Assembly: GCA_902729315.2 (NCBI GenBank)
Contig: LR746268.1
Span: forward strand, 3,837,501 to 3,901,500
Reading direction: 5' to 3'
Length of the DNA: 64,000 bases
Source: Spirodela intermedia
Lineage: Eukaryota; Streptophyta; Magnoliopsida; Alismatales; Araceae
The notes under the pieces are model-generated. The model searched no databases and was not told where the DNA came from. It saw only the letters and a list, made by a program, of their open reading frames with translations. The stretch's first letter is position 1. Every line of letters begins with the position of its first letter. Both the position numbers and the translations under genes were made by a program. Shown here in pieces: positions 22,917-34,083 of this stretch.

Positions 22917-23790
22917 ATGACTGCGTTGACGGGATCACCCAACTCTATATCTCAAGTAGTGATAACCTCTACAGTCCAAGCTTCATTAGCTGTTCCCACC
23001 GAATTGATCTTGCCGGTAAAATTTAGAAGAAAAAATAATCATGTTTCAAAAAATTCATTCTTATTCTGAATGGTATGATTTGATGAAATATATTGAAGAT
23101 CCCACAGTGGTTTTTGTTGCTGATATTCACAATAATATATAAGCAAATCCAGAATATAAAATCTGGTGGCACCATGATCAGCAGGTACTAGGTTTTATTC
23201 TTTCCTCTCTTTTTGAATATGTACTCTCTAATATTGGACAGAAGGATACCACAAAAGAAATGTGAGATGTAATAGAAACAGCATATTCGTCGAAAGAAAA
23301 ATCAAGAATTATGGATCTCCAAAGAAGACTCCACAATGCTAATAAGGGACACACGACTACTGATGACTAAATCACGATGTTTAAAAATGCAGCAGAAGAA
23401 CTATCATGTGCAAGACATCCAGTTGACGATACATCAACAATTTTTGCATTTCAAAGAGGACTCGGGACCTCTTACATTCCATTCATAGTGAGTATCAAAG
23501 TAAATCTAAATCACTTGACATTTGAAGATAAAATAGCTGAATTAAAGGCTCACGATGTAATTTATGCATTTCATCAAATTCAAAATACCAACAGTCTAGC
23601 TCTTACAATCAACAATGTTCAGCTTTCTTCATCCCAAAATCAAAATAAACGGAATTAGCAATGAAAAAATAGAGGATCAGGCAAAATAGAGGAAGAAGGG
23701 GTCGAGGAAAAAGGAATTAGTAACCTTGGTGTCAAATATGCTCACAATTTGGACATTGAGGTAAGGAGTGCAAAGAAAATATTCTAATTA
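22917..23790 (+). pseudogene. Copia gag with zinc knuckle
   Basis: Gag text with stops and shifts. The best stretch (23377-23658) reads FKNAAEELSCARHPVDDTST and IAFQRGLG-like segments of the UBN2-type copia gag. Around 23735-23785 a CCHC knuckle is visible (CQICSQFGH, one stop, GKEC). Confidence 0.85.
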
Positions 23791-24800
23791 TTTTTTCACA
23801 TTTAGCCAAAGCAATCTTACACCTCAATAGAATCAAGGCAACTCAGTGACTCAATTTACTCAATTTCCTCACGCTACATCACAAGCATTTATGATGAACA
23901 TTGGTAATATTTCTAAACCCTTTGCCTCAACTGCTTGGTTTCCATGCACCCTGTTACTCTTGATCAACATGTGATAAATATGCCATCAAACTATCAAGGA
24001 ATGGGTCATTTCAAAATAAGTAATGGCTAAGGTTTGAAAAATCAATTTCTTGGCAATACCTTTTTAAAATATTTCTCATTTCTACTAAAATTAAAAGATA
24101 TGTTGCATGTACTAGAGATCACTAGAAATTTATTTTAGTGAAAAAGCTAATGACCAATAACAATGTTTTTGTTGAATTTCATGTTGATTATTATCTTGTG
24201 AAGGATGATAAAACACAACATCCTCCTCAAGGGAAAAATCGAAGATGGCCTTTATCTTTTGAAACCACACATCAATGGAAATACTGCTTTTCTTAGAGAA
24301 AGAACTAATTTCTAAGAAGCTCAACCATTTTTCAGTTTAGAACTCTTCGTAAAATAATTGAGAAACATGCTTTACCAACTACTCAATTACCAAAACATTA
24401 TTGGTTTGATGCTTGTTATATCTCAAAATCTTGTGAACTTCCATTTTTTAGTTCAAATAAAATCTCAACAAAACCTTTATAACTAATTCACTCAGATTTA
24501 TGGGGACCCTCACTAGTTTTGTCTCATTTTAAATTTTCTTAAGATGTTATTTTTATAGATGATTTTAGTAAATATTTTATACTTGTCTATATCCTCTAAA
24601 ACTTAAGAGTGTTTTAATAGATTTTTAGAATTTTAAAATAGAGTAGAAAGATAATTTTCTACAAAAATTATTTCATTTCAATCTGAATGGGGAGGTGAAT
24701 TTCAGGCCTTGCATCATCATCTTAAAAATCAAGACATAATACATAGAGTTTTATGCCCTCATACTCAACAAAATGGCACAGTTGAAAGAAAACATAGGTG
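23791..24800 (+). pseudogene. Copia protease and integrase N-terminal half
   Basis: The degraded protease region is followed by the integrase core: HSDLWGPSLVLSHFKF, VIFIDDFSKYFILVYI, and a SEWGGEF-like segment near 24680. The DD pair is recognisable. The frame breaks often. Integrase text ends at 'GTVERKHR' near 24800, where foreign DNA begins. Confidence 0.8.
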
Positions 24801-25326
24801 ATTAAATAAAATCAAGGGTTGTTGTGAAGTGACGTGACTCAGTCGTTGTATATTAAATCACACAAATATAAAATTTATAAAACTAGAAAATACGAATTTT
24901 CGGATATTTAGAAGTATTTCAAAATAAATATATCAATTATAATTCAATAAAATTTCCAAAAATAGCGGTAATTTTCCAGGTCGATCACAGGGATGTAATA
25001 TAATATCTGGTAATTATTCAGAATTTTTCTCAATGAGTACGATTTTCTTACAAATTTTATACTAGGAAATAAAAAGGAAATATATTTAAAATTCACGAAA
25101 AAAAAGGAAATAAGGGTGCGGACGTCAGGATGACGTCAGCGCCCGGCGAACGCGAATCAGGCGGAAACACAGTTCCGCCCAGCGATTCTTACGTAGGCGA
25201 TTACAGACGACTCAATTAATCAAATTAAGATCTGTAAAAGCCGGAAGAATCGTAGTTGAACGAAGTATAGTTTGGTAAATAAAAATCAACAAAGTATCAC
25301 TAAATGAAGCGTAAATTAAATTGAAA

Positions 25327-25758
25327 GCAGGAAAACAGAGTTCCGGCGTCGCGACGGCGATGCGTCGGCGATGCACCGGAATCCTGAGCATTCGGGAGGA
25401 TCGTCGTGCAGTGTCCACGGCCTCGAAGGCTCTCCTTGGACAAAGACGACGTGGGCAATCTCTAGATAAAGCAGGAAAACAGAGTTCCGGCGTCGCGACG
25501 GCGACGCGTCGGCGATGCACCGGAATCCTGAGCGTTCGGGAGGATCGTCGTGTAGTGTCCACGGCCTCGAAGGCTCTCCTTGGACAAAGACGACGTGGGA
25601 AATCTCTAGATAAAGCAGGAAAACAGAGTTCCGGCGTCGCGACGGCGACGCGTCGGCGATGCACCGGAATCCTGAGCGTTCGGGAGGATCGTCGTGCAGT
25701 GTCCACGGCCTCGAAGGCTCTCCTTGGACAAAGACGACGTGAGCAATCTCTAGATCTT
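25327..25758. repeat. Three tandem copies of a 144-bp unit inside LTR A
   Basis: Units begin at 25327, 25471 and 25615 with GCAGGAAAACAGAGTTCC and are almost identical. Because 144 is divisible by three, a frame stays open on both strands and yields the repetitive ORFs seen here. The other LTR copies have one unit. Confidence 0.95.
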
Positions 25759-26280
25759 CTCGCGAAGTCTAGAGACCAATGAAGTGGGTCGTCGAATCGT
25801 CTCCGGCGGCTGTCACCCGGCGGAGCGGAAAAACGGCGACTTTGCGGCTCTCCGGCGGCTGTCACCCGACGGAGAGGGGCTGGATGGAGGTGAGGCGCGT
25901 GTTAGGGAGCTTCATCCTCAGGTCCGCGCAGCAAGAGGAGGCTCTTCATCGCATCTGGTACGCTCTCAGGAGGTGGCGACTGGTCTCCCGGCGGATCGTC
26001 CTCTTCCCGACGACGGCTTGTTCGTCGATCAATCGGAGATGATTTACTCGATGGATTGCGATCCTTTTATCGCGAATCGTTCAGAAATTTTAGTAGCAAT
26101 GCTCCGCGAATCGCGTTGACGAGATTTTCGCCGATGATCCAGCGATTCCGGTTGCTTAATCCTTCACCGGCGATCTGCAGGAAAGTCGCGATAATCAGTT
26201 AAAAATATATGAATTTTGACTCTGGGAGGATTCGAACCCGCGGCGGTCGCCCGCCCCTGAACAAGGTGTGACGCGGGTTT

Positions 26281-26324
26281 AGTCCCACATCGGTTGTGCG
26301 CGGATTATTCGGGCGATTATATAG
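26281..26324 (+). promoter_or_regulatory. USE plus TATA at plant Pol III spacing, antisense within LTR A
   Basis: AGTCCCACATCG at 26281-26292 matches the plant snRNA upstream sequence element (RTCCCACATCG). TATATAG is at 26318-26324, exactly 25 bp downstream. In plants a 24-26 bp gap directs Pol III (U6/U3 type) and about 34 bp directs Pol II. The block recurs in most copies of this LTR. On the opposite strand the same TATATA, followed by CCGATGTGGGACT, could be the LTR's Pol II promoter. Confidence 0.5.
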
Positions 26325-26354
26325 TAAAGTTAGCTTTCTAGGCAAAGTCCTCTC

Positions 26355-26424
26355 GCGTGTACGACCACTCCTTGCCCCACAGCCGGCTGACCACCGGTGA
26401 CGTGGAAGGGGAGTGGCGCACACG
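26355..26424 (+). ncRNA. Candidate structured RNA: long GC-rich hairpin downstream of the USE/TATA block
   Basis: CGTGTACG-A-CCACTCC (from 26356) can pair with GGAGTGG-CGCACACG (26410-26424), an 8+7 bp stem with one bulged A and a single mismatch. The mismatch is a proper pair in copies C and E. A Pol III start about 30 bp from TATATAG would fall near 26347, just before the stem. The first T-run is TTTT at 26528, giving a predicted RNA of about 185 nt. No known RNA family is recognised and expression is unknown. Confidence 0.3.
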
Positions 26425-26665
26425 TGCCCCTATCGATCCAAGCAAGCCGCTCGAGCCCCTGCTCGCGGCTACTCCCCGACTGCGCTTCCGACCCGCTTGC
26501 GGGCCCGGCTGGCCGGCGGATCCCCCATTTTGCAATATTTTTATTTTTATTTCTTGTTCTTCATTTATCTCAAAACTAAGACTGTAAAAATCGTATAAAA
26601 TCACATAATTACCCAAAAATTCACGTTAATCAACTGAAAACCACTTTTCATGCTTTAACACAAAT

Positions 26666-26741
26666 ATAAGTCTATTTATCATGAGTTAAGGCTAAAACTA
26701 TATTATTTACTAATTATTAACTCATGATAATGAAGACTTAT
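26666..26741. repeat. Nested inverted repeats at the LTR tip
   Basis: TATCATGAGTTAA (26677-26689) is the perfect inverse of TTAACTCATGATA (26717-26729). Outside it, ATAAGTCT (26666-26673) is the inverse of AGACTTAT (26734-26741). The same cruciform-capable structure is seen in the other LTR copies. Confidence 0.85.
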
Positions 26742-27231
26742 CATGAAGCCCCAAAATAAATTGATCAAAAATATTTAGAATCACAAATTTACCAAATTAA
26801 ATTACTAAAAAGGTAAGTACTGTAGTAAGTTCATGGTTGATCCATAGGAAATAAGAATTAGGCACTAAGTAGTTACTATTCTATTTAATTTATAGATTTA
26901 GATGAGATGAACTCAAAGAAGAAGATGCGATGGCAAACAAGGACATTTACTATCAGAAAAAGGGAAAAAAATAATTTGACGATACGAAAAGTGATTAAGA
27001 GAATAAAACACTCACAAAAGACTCGTAATATGAAGTTAACAACATACCTCTATCTATTCAAACCTATGAATGTTAGATTCTTGTTCATGCTAGGAACATA
27101 TCAAACTTGAAGAAACTTATCTCGAGCCTCTATATTTCACCAAGCTAGGTGGTTTCTTGAGTATGCTTCTTTGACAATCTTAGCTGAAAACCAAAGTTTG
27201 AATCAATTTAAAGCACATCAAGATTGATGTA

Positions 27232-28852
27232 TGACGTGACTCAATCGTTGTATGTTAAATCACGCAAATATAAAATTTATAAAACTAGAAAATACGAATT
27301 TTCGGATATTTAGAAGTATTTCTAAATAAATATATCAATTATAATTAAATAAAAATTCCAAAAATAGCGATAATTTTCCAGGTCGATCACAGGGATGTAA
27401 TATAATATCTGGTAATTATTCAGAATTTTTCTCAATGAGTACAATTTTATTACGAATTTTATACTAGGAAATAAAAAGGAAATATATTTAAAATTCACGA
27501 AAAAAGGAAATAAGGGTGCGGACGTCAGGATGATGTCAGTGCCCGGCGAACGCGAATTAGGTGGAAAGAGAGTTCCGCCTGGTGATTCTTACGTAGGCGA
27601 TTACAGACGACTCAATTAATCAAATTAAGATCTGTAAAAGCTGGAAGAATCGTAATTGAACGAAGTATAGTTTGGTAAATTAAAATCAACAAAGTATCAC
27701 TAAATGAAGCGTAAATTAAATTGAAAGCAGGAAAACAGAGTTCCGGCGTCGCGACGGCGATGCGTCGGCGATGCACCGGAATCCTGAGTGTTCGGGAGGA
27801 TCGTTGTGCAGTGTCCACAGCCTTGAAGGCTCTCCTTGGACAAAGACGACGTGGGCAATCTCTAGATCTTCTCGCGAAGTCTAGAGATCAATGAAGTGGG
27901 TCGTCGAATCGTCTCTGGCGGCTATCACCTGGCGGAGCGGAAAAACGGCGACTTTGCGGCTCTCTGGCAGCTGTCACCCGACGGAGAGGAGCTGGATGGA
28001 GGTGGGGTGCATGTTAGGGAGCTTCATCCTCAGGTCCGCGCAGCAAGAGGAGGCTCTTCATCGCATCTGGTACGCTCTCAGGAGGTGGCGACTGGTCTCC
28101 CGGCGGATCGTCCTCTTCCCAACGATGGCTTGTTTGTCGATCAATCGGAGATGATTTACTCGATGGATTCGCAATCCTTTTATCGGGAATCGTTCAACAA
28201 TTTTAGTAGCAATGCTCCGCGAATCGCGTTGATGAGATTTTCGCCGATGATCCAGCGAATCTCGTTGCTTAATCCTTCACCAGCGATCTGCAGGAAAGTC
28301 GCGATAATCAGATAAAAATATATGAATTTTGACTTTGGGAGGATTTGAACCCGCGCCGGTCGCCCGCCTCTTCTGGGTTTAGTCCCACATCGGTTGTACG
28401 CCAATTTTTAGGGCGAATATAGAGTAATGTTAGCTTTGTGAGCAAAGTCCCTTCTTGCGCGTGTAAGACCACTCCTTGCTCTACAGCTAGCTGGCCACCA
28501 GTGACGTGGAAGGGGAGTGGCGTACGCGTGCCCTGTTGGTCCCCAAGCCAAGTCGCTCGAGCCCCTACTTGTAGCTTACTCCCCGACTGCGTATCCGACC
28601 AGTTTGCGGGCCCGGCTGGCTGGCAGGTCCCCCCATTTTTGCAATATTTTTATTTTTATTTCTTGTTCTTCATTTATCTCAAAAGTAAGACTGTAAAAAT
28701 CATATAAAATCACATAATTACCCAAAAATTCACGTTAATCAATTGAAAACCAAAAATCATTCTTTAACACAAATATAAGTCTATTTATCAGGAGTTAAGG
28801 ATAAAACTATATTATTTACTAATTATTAACTCATGATAATGAAGACTTATCA
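27232..28852 (-). repeat. Solo LTR B of the Athila-like family
   Basis: TGACGTGACTCAATCG to GACTTATCA, flanked by TSD ATGTA at 27227-27231 and 28853-28857. About 1.62 kb, with one copy of the 144-bp unit. Confidence 0.93.
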
Positions 28853-29540
28853 ATGTAGAACCTCAATGTAGTTTCACTCTAGCCGACTAAACATTGAGAC
28901 ATTCAAAGTTTAGTTTTCTACCCCTAAATGGCAGCTTAAATGTATAAGGATTTACACGAGGATATGAGAGTACACGTGTAGGGTTGATATCTGCCTTTTC
29001 GTGAGCTGGTTCATCTGAGATCATTTGATCTAAGGCTGTGATTAAGTGAGAGTAATTTTATCTTTTTGGTCACAATAAGATGAGGCGACGATCGATTTCC
29101 TCTTGGGTTGATTTGAAATGTTGGATTTGGAGGTCTTGTCATAGTTGTAAGATCTTTCTTAATGTTGAGATCCATTGCACCCTTGATAAGTATGTTCTAT
29201 TTGTCATTAATTGTGACATTTTTGAAGGCTTCTAATTTCCTTGTGTTAGTGCTTCAACCTTTGATTCCGTCACCTCATCCCTATAAATCAAATCTCAATC
29301 ATAGAAGCATATATTGACTTCCTAAAAATCATAAAAAGATTTCAAAAATTCTTAAAATTCTCTCATATTAATAAAAAATCATTTATGATTGTAAAACTTA
29401 GAGAAAAATTCTAAAAAGTTCTCTAAAATAGAAAAAAATATGAAATAATAAATGTTAACTCTTTTAATATGATAACATGCTAGATTATAAGATTTAATTT
29501 CTTAAATAAAAAAATTCTTACACTTTTTGTCTAATAATCA

Positions 29541-30714
29541 ACATGTTATTAATAGCCACCTCATAGAAACATGTTTATCAATTCTTCATCAAGCTTCAAT
29601 GCCAAAATAAATATTGGGATGAAGTTGTATGCACTACCACTTATTTAATTAATCAGATGCCAAGACTAATATTAATAAATAAATCCTCATATGAAGTTCT
29701 ATTTATAATGTCTCCTAATTATAATATTTTAATTTTTTTTTGTTGTTTATGTTATTTATACTTACAACCCTACACTCAACATAAATTCACATCATGATCA
29801 GATCAATGTGCTCTACTTGGTTACAGTCCATTACACAATAGCTACTGATGTTTATCTATGAATTCAGGTAAATTGTTCATTTCAAGGCATGTTATTTTTA
29901 ATGAACATATTTTTCCTTTCTCTTCTTTAAATATTGAAATTCTAATATATCTTCTGATAAAGGTATTCTTAGAAATTGTCCAATTTCTTATTCTTTTCCT
30001 ACAACCTCCACAAGTCAATCAACTAGTCTCACAAAATTTGATTCTCTCACTTACAATTCTCCATTCTCTAAGTTAAATATTTCTTCCCCAATTATTGATC
30101 ATCAAATAGTTGAAACACTAAATTCATTTTCATTTCATTCAAATACACTCACTCAAAGCCCACAATCCACTCCCCCAACCAAACATAGGTCTCTTAAAGA
30201 CATATACACAAATTGCAATCTTGACCTAATTTTCCTTAAAACAGAACAAAAACCCCATGTTAATCTCACCACTCTTAGTACAAAATATCTACTATCGATA
30301 TGCTTGAATAGTACCTTATTTGACACCATAGAACCAATGATTTTAACTCAGCGTCCAAAAACCCTCAATGGATACAAGCTATGACTACTAAATTTAATGC
30401 ACTTATTAAAAATAATACATGGACTCTAGTACCTAGATCTCCCAACTTTTATGTCATAGGTTGTAAATGGGTGTTTAAACTAAAGCATAAGCCAGATGGA
30501 ACTATTGATATACATAAAGGTAGGCTAGTAGCAAAGGGGTCTAGCCAACAAGAAGGCTTTGATTTTTCTGAAACTTTTAATCTAGTTGTGAAAATTACAT
30601 CAATTCATATTTTAGTATCTCTTACTATCAATCTTAATTGGTCCATTCATCAACTTGATGTTTTAAATGCATTTTTTCATGGAGACATCTCAGAACTTAT
30701 TTACATGAAACAAC
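29541..30714 (+). pseudogene. Copia integrase end and reverse transcriptase N-terminal half
   Basis: Integrase text resumes with HLIETCLSILHQASMP and continues to about 29730. RT starts near 30340 with NPQWIQAMTTKFNALIKNNT and runs through VIGCKWVFKLKHKPDGTID, GRLVAKGSSQQEGFDF and WSIHQLDVLNAFFHGD. It breaks at YMKQ, where the Athila-like element is inserted. Confidence 0.85.
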
Positions 30715-32303
30715 TGATGTGACTTAGTCATTGTATATTAAATCACGCAAATATAAAATTTATAAAACTAGAAAATATGAATTTTTGGATATTTAGAAGT
30801 ATTTCTAAATAAATATATCAATTATAATTTTAATAAAAAATTCAAAAGTAGTGATAATTTTCCAAGTCGATCATAGGAATGTAAATAATATATGGTAATT
30901 ATTTAGAATTTTTCTCAATGAATATGATTATATATATATATTATACTAGGAAATAAAAAGGAAATATATTTAAAATTCATAAAAAAGGGAAATAAGGGTG
31001 CGGACGTCAAGATGACGTCAGCGCTCGACGAGCGCAAATCGAGTAGAAACAGAGTTCTACCCGGCGATTCTTACGTTTACAGACGATTTAATTGATCAAA
31101 TTAAGATCTGTAAAAGTCGAAAGAATCGTAACAGAACAAAGTATATTTTGGTAAATTAAAAACATAAAAATTATCACTAAATGAAGTATAAAGTAAATTG
31201 AAAGTAGAAAAACAGAGTTCCAGCGTCGCGACGGCAATGCGTTGGCGATACACTGGAATCCTGAGTATTCGAGAGGATCGTTGTGTAGTGTTCACAGGCT
31301 CAAAGGCTCTCCTTAGACAAAGACGATGTGGGCAATCTCTAGATTTTCTCGCGAATCCTCTCTGGCAGCTGTCACTTGGCGGAGCAGAAAAACGATGACT
31401 TTGTGGCTCTCAAGCAGCTGTCACTCGATAGAGAGGAGTTGGATGGAGGTAGTGCGCGTGTCAGGGAGCTTCATCCTCAGGTCCACGCAGCAAGAGGAGG
31501 CTCTTCATCGCATCTGGTACGCTCTCAGGAGGTGGCGACTCGTCTCTCAGCAGATCATCCTCTTCTCGGCGACGACTTATTCGTCGATCAATCAGAGATG
31601 ATTTACTTGATGGATTTGCAATCTATCACAAATCATTCAGCAATTTTAGTAGCAATGCTTTGCGAATCGCATTGATGAGATTTTCACCGATGATCCAGTG
31701 ATTCTCGTTGCTTAATCCTTCATCGGCGATCTGCAGGAAAGTCGCGATAATTAGATAAAAATATATAAATTTTGACTCTAGGAGGATTCAAACTCATGCC
31801 AGTCGCCTGCTTGTGAGGAAGGTGTGACCTAGGTTTAGTCCCACATTAGTTGTGCGTCGATTTTTTGGGCGAATATATAGTAATGTTAGCTTTGTAAGCA
31901 AAGTCCTTTCTCTCACGTGTACGACCACTCCTTGCCCCACAGCTGGTTGGCCACCGGTGACGTGAAAGGGGAGTGGCGTACACGTGCCCCTATCAGTCCA
32001 AGCTAAGCCACTCGAGCCCTTGCTCGCAGCTACTCCCCGACTGCACTTCTGACTCACTTGCAGGCCCAGTTGGCCGGCGGGTTCCCCATTTTGCAATATT
32101 TTTATTTTTATTTCTTGTTCTTCATTTATTTTAAAAGTAAACTGTAAAAATCGTATAAAATCACATAATGACCCAAAAAATTACGTTAATCAATTGAAAA
32201 CCACAAATCATTTTTTAACAAAAATATAAGTCTATTTATCATGAGTTAAGGCTAAAATTATATTATTTACTAATTATTAAATCATGATAATGAAGACTTA
32301 TCA
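30715..32303 (-). repeat. 3' LTR (copy C) of the level-3 element
   Basis: 1589 bp; plus-strand start TGATGTGACTTAGTC, end GACTTATCA. USE is changed to GTCCCACATTAG while TATATAG is kept. Confidence 0.92.
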
Positions 32304-32320
32304 CACCCACCCCCCAACTT
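32304..32320 (-). other. Polypurine tract of the level-3 element
   Basis: AAGTTGGGGGGTGGGTG on the minus strand, immediately upstream of the 3' LTR start TGATAAG. Confidence 0.85.
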
Positions 32321-34083
32321 AAATCATTGCTAGTCTTTTAGTCATGGAATTATGAAAATAAAATTTTACAAATCTCAAACATCATATTTCAATACAGAAA
32401 AGAAATATATAATTAGAAATGATATACCTTTAAACACTTTGAATTCTTATATCAAGTATTTAAGAATGATGACAAGCACTTAAATGTTTAAACACTCCTT
32501 GGAATAACAATCTAGACTTCACTTCTTCTATTCACATCTTTATCACTTCTTCACTCATAGATGTATTTACAAGATGTTTCAATTATCAATACTCATCCAA
32601 GAATAATATTGATCTTACATTTCCCTTTTTCTATGACTTGATTTTTGAAGTTTGCACTATATTTCTTCCTTCTTTTTTTATATATATATAGTTGATAAGT
32701 AGCTTTTCCTGTAGACAAATTTCGACAATAAGAATGATGTCTCACAACTTCCATGTGTACTCTTCATTTTCAAGGCTTTCACTTTATCCACTTATTTTTC
32801 AGCAAGTGTTTTTCTATACACGATTTTCGACAATGAGAATGATGTCTCACACCCTCCATTGTGTACTCTTCATTTCTAGATTTTTCACATTGCTCTCTCT
32901 TTTTTTTTTCAAAATAAGTTGTTTCTCCTCACAAGTCCTATAGATCAAGGTGCAAAAATCTCTATTAAACTCAAATGATCAATCAAATTTTCACATCAAG
33001 TAAATACTATCCATCAAGATCATGAAGTGAAAATCTATAAAATCAAATCCATGTTATCTATCATGTATCCAAGGAGTATTTCAACATTTCATGCTACTAA
33101 ATTATTCTTTTGACTCAATAATAATCTTCCTATTATCTTTTGGTATCAATCAATCTAATTGATTTAATTTTTCATGCATGCAATATGATGTAAAGAATTT
33201 GTAAATTAGATAGTTCTGACAGTTCTGTTTTCTGTTTTCAGTTTTATTTTTAGCAGCAATAAATTTGTCAAAAATAAATCAAAACTATCCTCTTTATAGC
33301 TGTAATTTTGAATTTCAGTAATATATATCTAGGGGATTGAAATGTGAGAAAAGGGTCTTCTAGAATTTCAAATTTTGGACTGTATTTTGTCCGCTGTTTT
33401 TGATAGTCTATTGTTTCTGATAGAAAACCAGAAAATAGATGTTGTAGTTTTTCTGAATTTTATGTTATTTTTTTATTTTTTATTTTAGTTGCTGTTCTAA
33501 GTTGAATAAAATGCAAACACATGTTCTTAATTGTCCTACAGCATAAATTAATAATGAATACTTCACCCCCCAACTTAAAAATGACATTGTCCTCAATGAC
33601 ATAGAAAAATCGAAATAGAATATACAGAAAATATAATTTTCAAGTGAAGCATGCATATCTGCAAAGTTAAGCATTAAAAATATTTTCATAAATGATGAAA
33701 CTTAGAAAGACATCACCTCAACCTCGTTTTTAATTTTCCACTTCATCTTATACTCCTCCTCTTGCACTTTTTCAAAAAAAAACAAATACAAAAACAAGTA
33801 CTGTGAAATTCTAAGGAAAACAAAATTTTAAAAAAATCAAACAGAATAAAATAAAAACCATGGGTTGCCTTCCATGCAGTGCTGAATTTAATGTCTTCAG
33901 CTAGACTCCTTGGTCTTACTCTTGAATTTCTTTTAATAATAAAATTTCTTTTTCTGCAAGGCGTTCATGTTCTATGTAATGTTTAAGCTATTATCCATTT
34001 ACCTTAAAGTTATGATCACTTTTAGGATCTTTAATCATTACAGCCCCATGATCATATGTCTCTTCCACCACATAAGGCCCTTC
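32321..34083 (-). other. Non-coding 3' region of the level-3 element
   Basis: AT-rich region between pol and the PPT. No env-like ORF was seen. Near its pol-proximal side (33564-33598) lies a PPT-like G-run preceded by CATTGAGGACAATG, a motif also present in the second Athila-like element. Confidence 0.65.

Larger units (their letters stand above)
24830..26743 (-). repeat. Solo LTR A of the Athila-like family (1.9 kb)
   Basis: On the plus strand it begins TGACGTGACTCAGTCG and ends GAAGACTTATCA; in the element's sense direction (minus) this is TGATAAGTC...CACGTCA. TSD TGAAG at 24825-24829 and 26744-26748. No internal retrotransposon sequence is attached, so it is a solo LTR. It is about 290 bp longer than its relatives because a 144-bp segment is present three times. 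ORFs on either strand are not retrotransposon genes. Confidence 0.93.
24801..29540. other. Composite foreign insertion in the copia integrase carrying two solo LTRs
   Basis: Copia integrase text stops near 24800 and resumes near 29540 at HLIETCLSILHQASMP. The gap holds solo LTR A, solo LTR B and about 1.2 kb of unrecognised AT-rich DNA (26744-27231 and 28853-29540). The solo LTRs have their own TSDs, so they landed in DNA already inserted here. I cannot name the host insertion. Confidence 0.55.

Noticed and set aside
25327-25758. Regular repeats resembling a CRISPR array
   Set aside because: Contiguous 144-bp tandem units without spacers, in a plant LTR.
25212-25865. Long ORFs on both strands in LTR A (217 and 153 codons)
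   Set aside because: They are products of the in-frame 144-bp triplication in GC-rich LTR DNA; single-unit copies encode only short versions and no domain is seen.
26221-26245. tRNA gene
   Set aside because: Only a T-arm-like motif; no acceptor, D or anticodon arms.
26346-26362. Possible U6 snRNA start (GTCCCTTC seen in related copies)
   Set aside because: Only eight bases match; the rest of U6 is absent.
26281-26531. Cassandra-type 5S rRNA domain in the LTR
   Set aside because: No 5S sequence can be read; the promoter motifs are of snRNA type.
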